From NCBI GenBank assembly GCA_039096225.1, contig JBBPEB010000021.1, positions 558,001 through 622,000 of the forward strand: a stretch of DNA of 64,000 nt, read 5' to 3'. The stretch's first letter is position 1. Every line of letters starts with the position of its first letter. Below, piece after piece: positions 1 through 8,549 of this stretch. The notes under the pieces are model-generated. The model did no database searches, was not told where the DNA came from, and saw only the letters and a program-made list of their open reading frames with translations. This DNA comes from Blastocystis sp. Blastoise (lineage: Eukaryota; Sar; Bigyra; Opalinata; Blastocystidae). A program made the position numbers and the translations under genes.

Positions 1-2
1 GA

Positions 3-1889
3 TTATTAGTAGATGATACAGAATATTATGATATTCTTGCAAATGAAGTAATAGATGCTACTCCTTGGCAATTAAGACAATTATTTGGTTTACTTTGTTC
101 TTATTATCCTATTACTGATCCATTATCTATTTGGAATACTTATAGGAATGATATGATAGATGATTTCTTTCATCAATATATAAATGAATATATAAGTATA
201 GATAGACAAGATGCATATGTATTAGATTCAGAAGATAATGAAGTGAATAGAATAATAGAAGAATATTGTATACCTAGAGCATTAAATCATATAAGAAGTG
301 TTATAGATACAAATAAACATAATGGAGGATATCAAAGTACTAATTTACCACAATTTGATAATAATACTAATATGATAGATTATGAATCTGAAGGAATTAA
401 TTTTGAAGAAGATCATAGAATAGCCGAAAGAAATATAAGTTTATTGAATGAAGGACAAAGAAGAGTATATGAATCAATAATGGAATCAGTGAATAATAAT
501 GAACCTCATAGAAATAATATGTTTTTTATAGATGGACCAGGAGGAACTGGAAAAACATTTCTTTATAATACAATAATTAAATCAATAAGAAATAATATAG
601 ATGATGTGATAGCAGTTGCATGGACAGGTATTGCAGCTACTTTATTATGTGGAGGAAAAACATCTCATTCACAATTTGGATTACCTTTTGAATTAAATGA
701 ATCTTCTTCTTCTTCTATTTCAAGAGGATCTCCAAGAGCAGAACAAATTAAGAAATGTAAAATAATAATATGGGATGAAGCTCCTATGGCTTCTAAATAT
801 GCTTTAAAAGTAGTTGATCGATTATTAAGATTCTTATATAATGATGAGATAGATATTCCATTTGCAGGTAAAACAATAGTATTAGGTGGAGATTTTAGAC
901 AATGTTTACCAGTAGTAGCTCATGGAAAAGAAGCTGATATTGTTCCTTTATGTATTAAATATTTAGATATTTGGAATGAATTTAATCAATTTCAATTGAC
1001 AGAAAATATGAGAGCAAATGCAAATGAAATAGAATTTAAAGAATTCTTATTGAAGATAGGAAATGGTGAGAGATGTAATAATGAATTAAGATTATTATCA
1101 AAAGATAAAGTACATATTCCAAGAGAATGCATTTGTGATGAGAATATAGGTGAAGAGATATTTCATGAATTTATTAATGATTCAAATACAGATATATATA
1201 GACAGAAATTAGCTTCAAATTGTATATTATGTGCAACAAATGAACAAGCATATTTAATTAATGAAAGAATTCAAAATATGATAAGATCAAGTTCTCATCA
1301 TTATTATAGTCATGATGAATTAGCAGAAGAAGTAGAAGATATAGATGAAAGAGATGCTTATAGTACAGAATATTTAAATAGTTTAATTCCTCAAGGATGT
1401 CCACCTCATGATTTAGAATTGAAAAGAGGTTCAGTTATTATGTTATTAAGAAATTTAGATATAAAGAGAGGATTATGTAATGGAACGAGATTAGTAGTAT
1501 TAGATACAAAACCAAATGTAATAAGAAGTCAATTATTAGTAAGAACTGATAATATGTTAGAAGGACAAGATATAGTATTGATTCCAAGAATTAAATTTAT
1601 AGTAGATGATAGTGATTTACCATGTAAGTTAAGTAGAAAACAATTTCCTGTCAGATTAGCTTTTGCTATGACTATTAATAAATCACAAGGTCAAACATTT
1701 CAAAATGTAGGTATTTATTTAGAAAGACCTGTATTTAGTCATGGTCAATTATATGTTGCTTTAAGTAGAGTACGTTCTTTTCACGGTATAAAAATGTTTA
1801 TAAAGAATGATAATATTAATCAAGGTCAATTAATCAGAAATAGTAATGAATGGTATACTAAAAATTGTGTATTTAATGGAGTATTATAA
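3..1889 (+). CDS. Helitron replicase-helicase (RepHel), C-terminal helicase part
   Basis: The frame is open to the window edge (no stop upstream of the first ATG at 153), so this is the C-terminal part of a longer protein. It is a PIF1-type 5'-3' superfamily 1 helicase. The Walker A motif DGPGGTGKT is at about residue 127 counted from the ATG at 153, followed by the Walker B-like WDEAP, the block GGDFRQCLPV, and near the end TINKSQGQTF with HGQLYVALSRVRS. The upstream segment with TPWQLRQLF matches TPCQLRQLF of the second Helitron, confirming that the Rep part would lie further left. The helicase unwinds DNA during rolling-circle transposition. The frame is intact with no stops, so the copy may be recent. 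Confidence 0.92.
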   Translation, partial: LLVDDTEYYDILANEVIDATPWQLRQLFGLLCSYYPITDPLSIWNTYRNDMIDDFFHQYINEYISIDRQDAYVLDSEDNEVNRIIEEYCIPRALNHIRSVIDTNKHNGGYQSTNLPQFDNNTNMIDYESEGINFEEDHRIAERNISLLNEGQRRVYESIMESVNNNEPHRNNMFFIDGPGGTGKTFLYNTIIKSIRNNIDDVIAVAWTGIAATLLCGGKTSHSQFGLPFELNESSSSSISRGSPRAEQIKKCKIIIWDEAPMASKYALKVVDRLLRFLYNDEIDIPFAGKTIVLGGDFRQCLPVVAHGKEADIVPLCIKYLDIWNEFNQFQLTENMRANANEIEFKEFLLKIGNGERCNNELRLLSKDKVHIPRECICDENIGEEIFHEFINDSNTDIYRQKLASNCILCATNEQAYLINERIQNMIRSSSHHYYSHDELAEEVEDIDERDAYSTEYLNSLIPQGCPPHDLELKRGSVIMLLRNLDIKRGLCNGTRLVVLDTKPNVIRSQLLVRTDNMLEGQDIVLIPRIKFIVDDSDLPCKLSRKQFPVRLAFAMTINKSQGQTFQNVGIYLERPVFSHGQLYVALSRVRSFHGIKMFIKNDNINQGQLIRNSNEWYTKNCVFNGVL

Positions 1890-2140
1890 TTTATTTTTGT
1901 TGTTGTATTTTGTTATATGTTTTTTTCGATTTTCTAATTTTTCTAATTTTTCTTATTGTTTATGAATACTTTTTGTTAATTTTCAATTTTAAATTGTATA
2001 TTTGTTTATTTTTATTTGTTAATAATTAATTCTTAAAATTTATATTGTTTAGTTTATAATTCTTTATCATTATCAAAAATAAATAAATAAATAACAAAGA
2101 ACAAGAAATAATTGACTGAAATAGACTTAATAGATACATA

Positions 2141-2169
2141 GCATCGGCGAAGCCGATGCCACCCGCTAG
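2141..2169 (+). other. Helitron 3' terminal hairpin and CTAG end
   Basis: GCATCGGC-GAA-GCCGATGC is a perfect 8-bp stem with a 3-nt loop, strikingly GC-rich for this genome. It is followed after 6 nt by CTAG and then T. Helitron 3' ends are known to carry a short hairpin just before CTRR and to insert between A and T. The element would end at 2169 and the host T would be 2170. Confidence 0.85.
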
Positions 2170-2434
2170 TTTAAATAACAATAACAGCAAAAATCTTAGT
2201 GATTTACAACTAAGTTATTGTAGAAATATGTTACTTTATATAGATGATCCTGTGATTCATCAACGTCTTGAAATGCTATTGGATAAACAATATATGAAGA
2301 ATGAGAATCAATATCAAGATGATAAAAATCTTATTCAACCCAATAATATGTTTATGCCAACTATGAAAAGTAATCAACAACAAAATCAATATCAAAATAA
2401 TAATAATAATCTATCTTTCTTACCTTTTAATTAA
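2156..2434 (+). CDS. Small hypothetical ORF downstream of Helitron end
   Basis: A 92-codon frame whose ATG lies in the right arm of the Helitron hairpin, so the first five codons are transposon sequence and the rest is flanking DNA. The protein is Asn/Gln-rich with a possibly structured core (about residues 15-50, with LSDLQLSYCRNMLLYIDD and HQRLEMLLDKQY), then low complexity. I recognise no family. It is convergent with the tyrosine recombinase, with only 66 bp between the stops. It could be the 3' exon of a gene interrupted by the Helitron, or a companion ORF of the recombinase element. Codon use looks real, but expression is uncertain. Confidence 0.45.
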   Translation: MPPASLNNNNSKNLSDLQLSYCRNMLLYIDDPVIHQRLEMLLDKQYMKNENQYQDDKNLIQPNNMFMPTMKSNQQQNQYQNNNNNLSFLPFN

Positions 2435-2500
2435 TTTTTATATCCTTTTATTACTAGTTGTTTAGTTATTAAAATTATTAAACAAAACAAATATTAAAAA

Positions 2501-3448
2501 TTATTCAATTAATTTTTTAAATAAATTATTATTTTCTAAAGATACATAAGAATTAATATGTGTATAATCATTATGACATAAAGCAGAAGCAGAATTTTCT
2601 ATATCTTGGAATGTATTGGTTGTAGTTGTAGCATATAATTTTCTTAATGCATTAATGGTTAATTTTGGATGGATTTGTTTTAAATGCTTATTCACAAACC
2701 AATCAAATGCTTTAGTAGTAAATCCAGTTCTTACAGAAGATTCAAATATAAATTTACGATTTGGATTTCTTTTTAAGAGTAATTCTAGATCTTCAATCAA
2801 TTCTTTTGGTGCATCTAATTGAATTGTAGAGTATTTACCAGCAGTTTTATAATCATTCAATAGAATAGAACCAGTGTGTTTCTCTTTATCATAAACAATA
2901 TAATTCTTATGAATAACTGGATCAATAGTATCTTCTGGAGTTAGAATGAATAATTGAGCATAATCAGCACGAGCAGGAGGAAGATAGGAGTAAAAATCTA
3001 ATATTAATCGTAATGGATTATAATTTTCTAATTTATCGTGATATTCATGTAAATATGGAGTCGTAATACCATCTTTAATAAGATCTTGAATCAAAGTACG
3101 TTTCTTATTATCCAGATATTTTTCATACATTGAATTGATAATCACATAAAATTCACACCATTTATTTAAAATACCTTCTTTATTTAATGAAGAAACATTA
3201 CGTATAATAAATAATATCAATTCACATAACGATTTCATTGGACTAATTTTGATTTTACGTTCATTTACCATATAATCCATGAATGAATAAGGATTCTTTA
3301 AGAATTCTGAGAACTTTTTAAATGGTAATGGGAAAATATATAAATTGAAATAATTGGTTAAACGTTTTTTCCAAATATCAGAATAATTTGAATTCTGTAT
3401 AACCAAAAGATACTTGTCATAATTTGTATTTTTCATTGATTTTCTCAA
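2501..3448 (-). CDS. Tyrosine recombinase (phage-integrase-like fold)
   Basis: A single-exon 315-aa protein. The C-terminal half shows the catalytic set of tyrosine recombinases in order: Arg160 in LPPARADY, Lys201 in NDYKTAG, Arg269 in NALRKLYAT (His of the HxxR motif replaced by Asn266), His292 in ALCHNDYTH and the nucleophile Tyr301, nine residues after the His as usual. The N-terminal 140 residues would be the core-binding domain. The block around PPARADY resembles recombinases of Cryptons, Polinton-like viruses and large DNA viruses more than Cre or Flp. Such enzymes cut and rejoin DNA through a 3'-phosphotyrosine. No reverse transcriptase is visible nearby, so a DIRS retroelement is not supported within the window. 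A heat-shock-element array lies 77 bp upstream of the start codon. Confidence 0.85.
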   Translation of the reverse strand: MRKSMKNTNYDKYLLVIQNSNYSDIWKKRLTNYFNLYIFPLPFKKFSEFLKNPYSFMDYMVNERKIKISPMKSLCELILFIIRNVSSLNKEGILNKWCEFYVIINSMYEKYLDNKKRTLIQDLIKDGITTPYLHEYHDKLENYNPLRLILDFYSYLPPARADYAQLFILTPEDTIDPVIHKNYIVYDKEKHTGSILLNDYKTAGKYSTIQLDAPKELIEDLELLLKRNPNRKFIFESSVRTGFTTKAFDWFVNKHLKQIHPKLTINALRKLYATTTTNTFQDIENSASALCHNDYTHINSYVSLENNNLFKKLIE

Positions 3449-3524
3449 GTAGAATCTCTAAAACTTCTATTTTCAAAAGAATAATACATAAGAAAATCAA
3501 AATAAAATATCTAAGATTCTCATG

Positions 3525-3572
3525 TTCTCGAATGTTCTAGAAGTTTCGAGAATGTTCTAGAATATTCTAGAA
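3525..3572 (-). promoter_or_regulatory. Heat-shock element array
   Basis: Five TTCnnGAA palindromes start at 3525, 3535, 3545, 3555 and 3565, exactly 10 bp apart. Together they make ten alternating GAA/TTC pentamers without a break, the canonical binding site for trimeric heat-shock factor. The array lies 77-124 bp upstream of the recombinase start, so the recombinase is the obvious target. No convincing gene begins on the right. Confidence 0.85.
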
Positions 3573-4307
3573 AATTGATATACATGCCGCCACATAAAAC
3601 CACTGGAACACAATTAGTTTCCCCAGTTTCCCTATTATAATTGTGTTTTTGTGTTCCAAAATCCCTCATTTTTACAATTTTAAGCAATTTGATTGGACAA
3701 TTCACGATGACGCATCCTATTTCCATAACGGTTACCCTTGTTTCCAAAAGTCTCTCGTTATAATCGTGGTGGTGGGTACATCTTTTTACAAGACCACACC
3801 ACCACCAGCTTTTCTTTCACCCACTATAAATACATACCTTGATCACTTTACTCTTTTTATATAAATTTTTTTATGATTATCATGACTTTTTATATTATTT
3901 ATTGATCACTATACATACATTTTTATTTTTATATATTCCCGTGATTATTTTTATTATTTCTTTTTAGATAGAACCATCCATTTCATCTTTTCTCTATATA
4001 AAGGGAGGGTCGGGGTGTGTGTTTATTTAGCACATTCTGTGCTTCTTTTCGTATTTCTTTCTGTATTCCCGTGATTATTTTACTCACTTTACCAACGATG
4101 GAGTCATTTTCCATGAATATTCCCTGTAAAGGGGAGGGTTGGACTGTGTATTTTATTTCTTTTATGATTACTATGAGTTTCTCCTTGATCACTTTACGTT
4201 TCACGTTGGAATCGGAACACAAATAAATTAAAAATAAATAAACATGGGAAAAATAAATACACACACACACTACCCTACACTCCCATGGTTATTTTACTTC
4301 AGAAATG
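3573..4307. other. Non-coding region with inverted and degenerate repeats
   Basis: No convincing gene. GC content is higher than in the surroundings. A 10-bp inverted repeat TGGAACACAA / TTGTGTTCCA sits at 3604-3613 and 3649-3658. The GGAACACAA word recurs near 4207 and 4638. The phrase ATTCCCGTGATTATTTT occurs near 3936 and again near 4064, and CTTGATCACTTTAC occurs near 3838 and 4174, so part of the tract is an old duplication. A TATAAATA box-like sequence lies near 3824. It may be the flank or terminal repeat of the recombinase element. Confidence 0.4.
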
Positions 4308-4436
4308 TTATTAATTCTTCCGTCGAGAACAAAAAGGGGGATGTCTTCCCCGCTTATGGCTGCGCGCGTCGCGCAGACTCTATGCGGGGTTTGCATACCC
4401 CCTTCTGCAGTTCGAAGAACGGAAGAATTATTAATA
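4308..4436. other. GC-rich long palindrome, possible structured RNA or element terminus
   Basis: Nested complementary arms run from outside inwards: TTAATTCTTCCGT with ACGGAAGAATTA, AAGGGGG with CCCCCTT, CCCCGC with GCGGGG, and at the tip CTGCGCG with CGCGCAG around a 3-nt loop. The tract is far richer in GC than its neighbourhood, typical of structured non-coding RNA in AT-rich genomes or of a transposon end. An open frame crosses it (4244-4534), but the base pattern is explained better by pairing than by coding. Confidence 0.55.
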
Positions 4437-7400
4437 TTTGCAGCGACAAATCTGAATTTGTGGTTTTTCGTCTCTTAGTAGATAGAAGCACATCCAACTA
4501 TTGTCGAAGTCGTGAATATCATTTTTTTTATTAATATCCTTAATTTAGTTCATGTAGCGTACGGTGTCTCACACACTTTCACTATTATTGACTTTGTTAT
4601 TAACTTTTATAAAATAAAAATAACATCATAAAATACGGAACACAATTCTGAAAATGACTGTTAAAGAAATTTTTCGAAAACTCTAAATTTCTGGCTAAAA
4701 AATGCAAAAAACCATTTTCGCACAAAATTTTAACCAAAATTATTGGATTATTTTTATTTTATCCAATATTTTTCATTTTTATAAAAACACTTATTTTTCG
4801 TTTTTCATTTTTTATTGTTTTCTTATTTTTCCTATATCACTTCACATACTCTATATTTATTTTTATAAAATTGACTTTTATTGACGGGTTAGTCTTATAA
4901 ATAGTTTTGACGGGTAAATTTGTTTATATTTACAACTTGACAACATATCAATACACACATCACTAACTATAAACTCTAAAATGGTTTCAGTTGTTATGAT
5001 ACTGACCTCAACTACTCTGAAACCACAATAATTCCTTTAAATAACAACAAAAGTCAAACTGATATCCGACACATTCCTTCTTTATAAACTTATTTGAGCT
5101 TTAATGTATTTATTTAACTCTGTATCCGTCATAAATATGTTTTATATTTTAATAATATGTTTTAATAAGAAAATATTTGATAATAGAAATTTTGATGTTT
5201 TGATAGTATAGTTTGTTATTCGTCTTTCTCCTTGAGTTTTGGGTATTTTTTAAAAATAAAAGTATAATTATAATTAAGATAAGCTATTGCAGATACATAT
5301 TTTTTATTTCATCTAAATATTTAATATTGACTGAGAAACATTCATTTATATGAAAAACATAAAAATGAAAATTTTCAAAAAAGGGTATAGTTTGTTATTG
5401 TGATTTCTCAATCAATTCTTAATAAAATAAAAAAGTTAAAACATATTTAGAAACTAGACATGTCATAGCAGATACATGTTTTTCATTTTTTTAATTAATT
5501 GAAAACTCAGGTGACAAGAGTCAATAGTTGAACTCAATAAAAAATGACTTTCAAAAAATTTTCTTAAAAAGTTTTCATTTGTTTTTTGTTTATATTTTCA
5601 TCATTAACAATTTTATTTGACATTTGACTTTATATTTAAAAACTACATACCAAAATAAACATATTTTACAATTTTATTTTGTTTTTAAAAGACTTTAACA
5701 ACAGATCACCAGACAATGTTAACTTAATAAACTCTTAAAACGTTTTAATACGTGTTTAGAATCATTTATGGACACTGAATATGACTTATTTGAAAAAATT
5801 AAGACAACATGTTGAACTGATACTGACAATGTTTGCTTTAAAAAGTCAGTTATGAGTCTTTATGAGTTGTATATGTCATAAATAAGCTTAAAATAAATAA
5901 ATTTGTTTTTAATTGTCTTTAATTAGTGAAATAAGTCGTTTAAAAAGAAGAAAGCATTTTGGATACTATAGTTTATTTTGACAATTTCTCCATCAATATT
6001 AATTTAAATAAAATAAATAAATCTTATTTATAAACTAGACAACCTATAGTTTATATATTTATAAAAATATTATCAAAATATAAAATAACTTTTGAGATAA
6101 AAAATTATATATGCAAAACATAAAAAAATTAATTTTTGAAAAAAGGGTATACTTTATAACATTAATTTCTCAGTCAATATTTAATTATTATAAATAATTT
6201 TAGCAAATATATATAGAGAATAATATATATTAACGATATAAATTTTAACATTTAAAATTAATTAAGAAATGAGTTCAGTAGAGTCAATAGTATAACATGT
6301 TAAAAAACTGAAAATTGAAAAATCGTTTTTCTAAAAATTTTCCGAAAGTTGACAAATCAAATTCATATTTGACAAATAATTTTTATATATTTGATAACTA
6401 GACCTTATATGTATTGCATTTCTCAAAAAATTAGTCAAAAATAAGTTAGACGAGTGTATGATATATGCACATGTTGACTCATAATTTTGAAAAAAGTAGT
6501 TAAATATGTCCTAAACCACATATCAAAGCAATTCTATAAATATTATCACTTTATAATGAGTTTAAAGGGTAAAATAATTTTGAATTGTCTGTTTGACTGT
6601 CTTAAGTGAAGAGATTCAATACACTTTTTATAAAAATGAGTATTAGAGTGTTTAATGTTTATAATAATAAAAGAATTGTTTGAAATAAAGGTGGTTGTGT
6701 GTTTGACCAAAATGTTAAAATGAGTCTATTTTTCTAAAATGGTTACAATAAGTATATATTGAGTGTTTTTAGAGTGTTTCATATTAAAATCTACAATAAA
6801 TAAACATTTTAAGTTGTTTAAAAAATTATTTTTTTAGAATTACAATAGTTAAGTCAAGAGATTCAAGTCACTTTTTATAAAAATAATAAATAGACTTATT
6901 ATAGAATATAAAATATTAAAAATTAGTTTAATTAAACATGGTTGACTGTTTGATAGGAGTGTTAAAATGGGTAAAAAGATTTTAATTGTTTCTAAAACTG
7001 TATAATACGTTTTTATGTCACTAAATACAAAATTATTATTGTTTAAAGAATGTTTTTTGTCTTTCAAAAGAACTCATTTTTTTGTAATTGTGACTTTAAA
7101 CAAAAGAGATTCAAGTTATTTTTTATAAATTAAAATAACAAATTAAATATATGTGTATATGAATATAAAATTAGTTAAAATAAAAGTGAGTATATGTATT
7201 TAAAAACGTTTAAATCTTTTAGAGTTTTTTTATAATAACTTATTTGTTTTATAAACTATATTTTATGTATAATAGGTAAAGTTTCCAAAGTATTTAAATC
7301 TATTTAGTTATGAAATGGAATGTAATTTTTGTTTTATATTTTAGTTTTTATTTCTTATTTCTAAAATGATTTTGATAACACTATAAAAATTAAATAAATT

Positions 7401-8070
7401 TGAATTAAGTAATTTAAAATAATGAAAAGATAATTTCTCTAAAAATAATCTCTTTTACTTATAACGAATAAATTCTATTAATGATAAATATTAAAATAAG
7501 ACTCTAATTTTTTTGTTTATTATATAAAGTAATAAATATCTTTTAATTATTAAGAGTACTTTTGTATTAATAATTCAAACTAAAATAAGTATAATAAAAG
7601 AAAAATTATAATATTTATCAAATAATATCAAGATATGATTACTATTTATATAATTAAACATTTATTAATTGAGAAAAGCTGTATAATAAAATTTCTAAAA
7701 TATTTATATAATAGTATATATAAAAGGAAAGGATAAAATATAAAAAAACAAATAGATATCAAAATTATAATATTTTAAAAATAAAACAAAACAATATATG
7801 AAAAGAATAAAAAAGAATATATAATATTTTTTTAGACAAGAGAATAAGCTATTTCTCACAATAATAATTATATAGACTAATTCAAATAAAACATAAATAT
7901 TTAAAGGTAGGGTATAAGTGATAATAATATGTTTTAAAAGAAAAAGTATTTTATAATCATATTGATATTATTTAAAATACTAAATATTTATAAAACTAAA
8001 TGAATTGATAAAATACATAGAAAGTTATAAATGAAATAACAAAGAAAAGTGAATTAATATTGAAAACTAA
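4437..8070. repeat. Gene-free tract of decayed repeats
   Basis: No gene is seen. Degenerate words recur. GAGATTCAA followed by an ACTTTTTATAAA-like segment starts at 6611, 6858 and 7106, a spacing of about 247 bp. TATAGTTTGTTATT-like words occur near 5205, 5386, 5967 and 6147, each followed by TTTCTC and, in some copies, AAACTAGACA. The same GAGATTCAA unit reappears at 11509 and 11754 (spacing 245 bp). This looks like an old, diverged tandem or dispersed repeat family. Confidence 0.5.
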
Positions 8071-8076
8071 AAACTA

Positions 8077-8236
8077 AATAGAAATAGAAATAGAAATAGA
8101 AATAGAAATAGAAATAGAAATAGAAATAGAAATAGAAATAGAAATAGAAATAGAAATAGAAATAGAAATAGAAATAGAAATAGAAATAGAAATAGAAATA
8201 GAAATAGAAATAGAAATAGAAATAGAAATAGAAATA
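8077..8236. repeat. (GAAATA)n hexanucleotide array
   Basis: About 26 perfect copies of a 6-bp unit. The reverse strand reads as an Ile-Ser repeat, which is not a gene. The following 300 bases up to the transposase stop hold nothing recognisable. Confidence 0.95.
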
Positions 8237-8549
8237 AGATCAAAAATAAAACGCAAGAGTTAATTAATTATCATTGATAAACAATAAATATATATAATCA
8301 ATAATAAAAATGGCTAAAAAGAATATTAAAAAAAAAGGAAATAATACTCAAAAACATATAGAATGTTAAGTAAGAATTATCAATATGTATGAATTAAATT
8401 ATTTAAAATACTAAATTGAAAATTAAGATTAGAAGATAACAATTAAAAGCAATTGAAATAATATTTTATAAAATATGAAATAGTTTTAATCCTAAAAAAA
8501 AATAAAAACAGAAATGAATAACAAAAACATAAGAATAAATATTCATTTT

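Larger units (their letters stand above)
1..2169 (+). mobile_element. Helitron, 3' part (5' end outside window)
   Basis: This is the 3' portion of a rolling-circle transposon. It holds the open helicase frame running in from the window edge, about 250 bp of AT-rich 3' non-coding DNA, and a terminal GC hairpin followed by CTAG and a T. That ending is the classic Helitron 3' end (hairpin, then CTRR, inserted before a host T). The 5' TC end and the Rep domain lie outside the window. The copy is clearly different in sequence from the second Helitron at 13.7-22.0 kb, so the two are related elements and not a recent duplicate. Confidence 0.85.

Noticed and set aside
2501-3448. DIRS retrotransposon as host of the tyrosine recombinase
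   Set aside because: No reverse transcriptase or RNase H frame lies in the flanks visible here; only the heat-shock promoter parallel supports it.
3520-3864. Short frames on both strands around the heat-shock array
   Set aside because: They overlap regulatory palindromes, disagree in frame and have no family features.
4244-4534. 96-codon frame across the GC-rich palindrome
   Set aside because: The nested complementary arms explain the sequence better than coding; no domain seen.
8074-8256. Ile-Ser repeat protein on the minus strand
   Set aside because: It is a translation of the (GAAATA)n array with no flanking coding signal.
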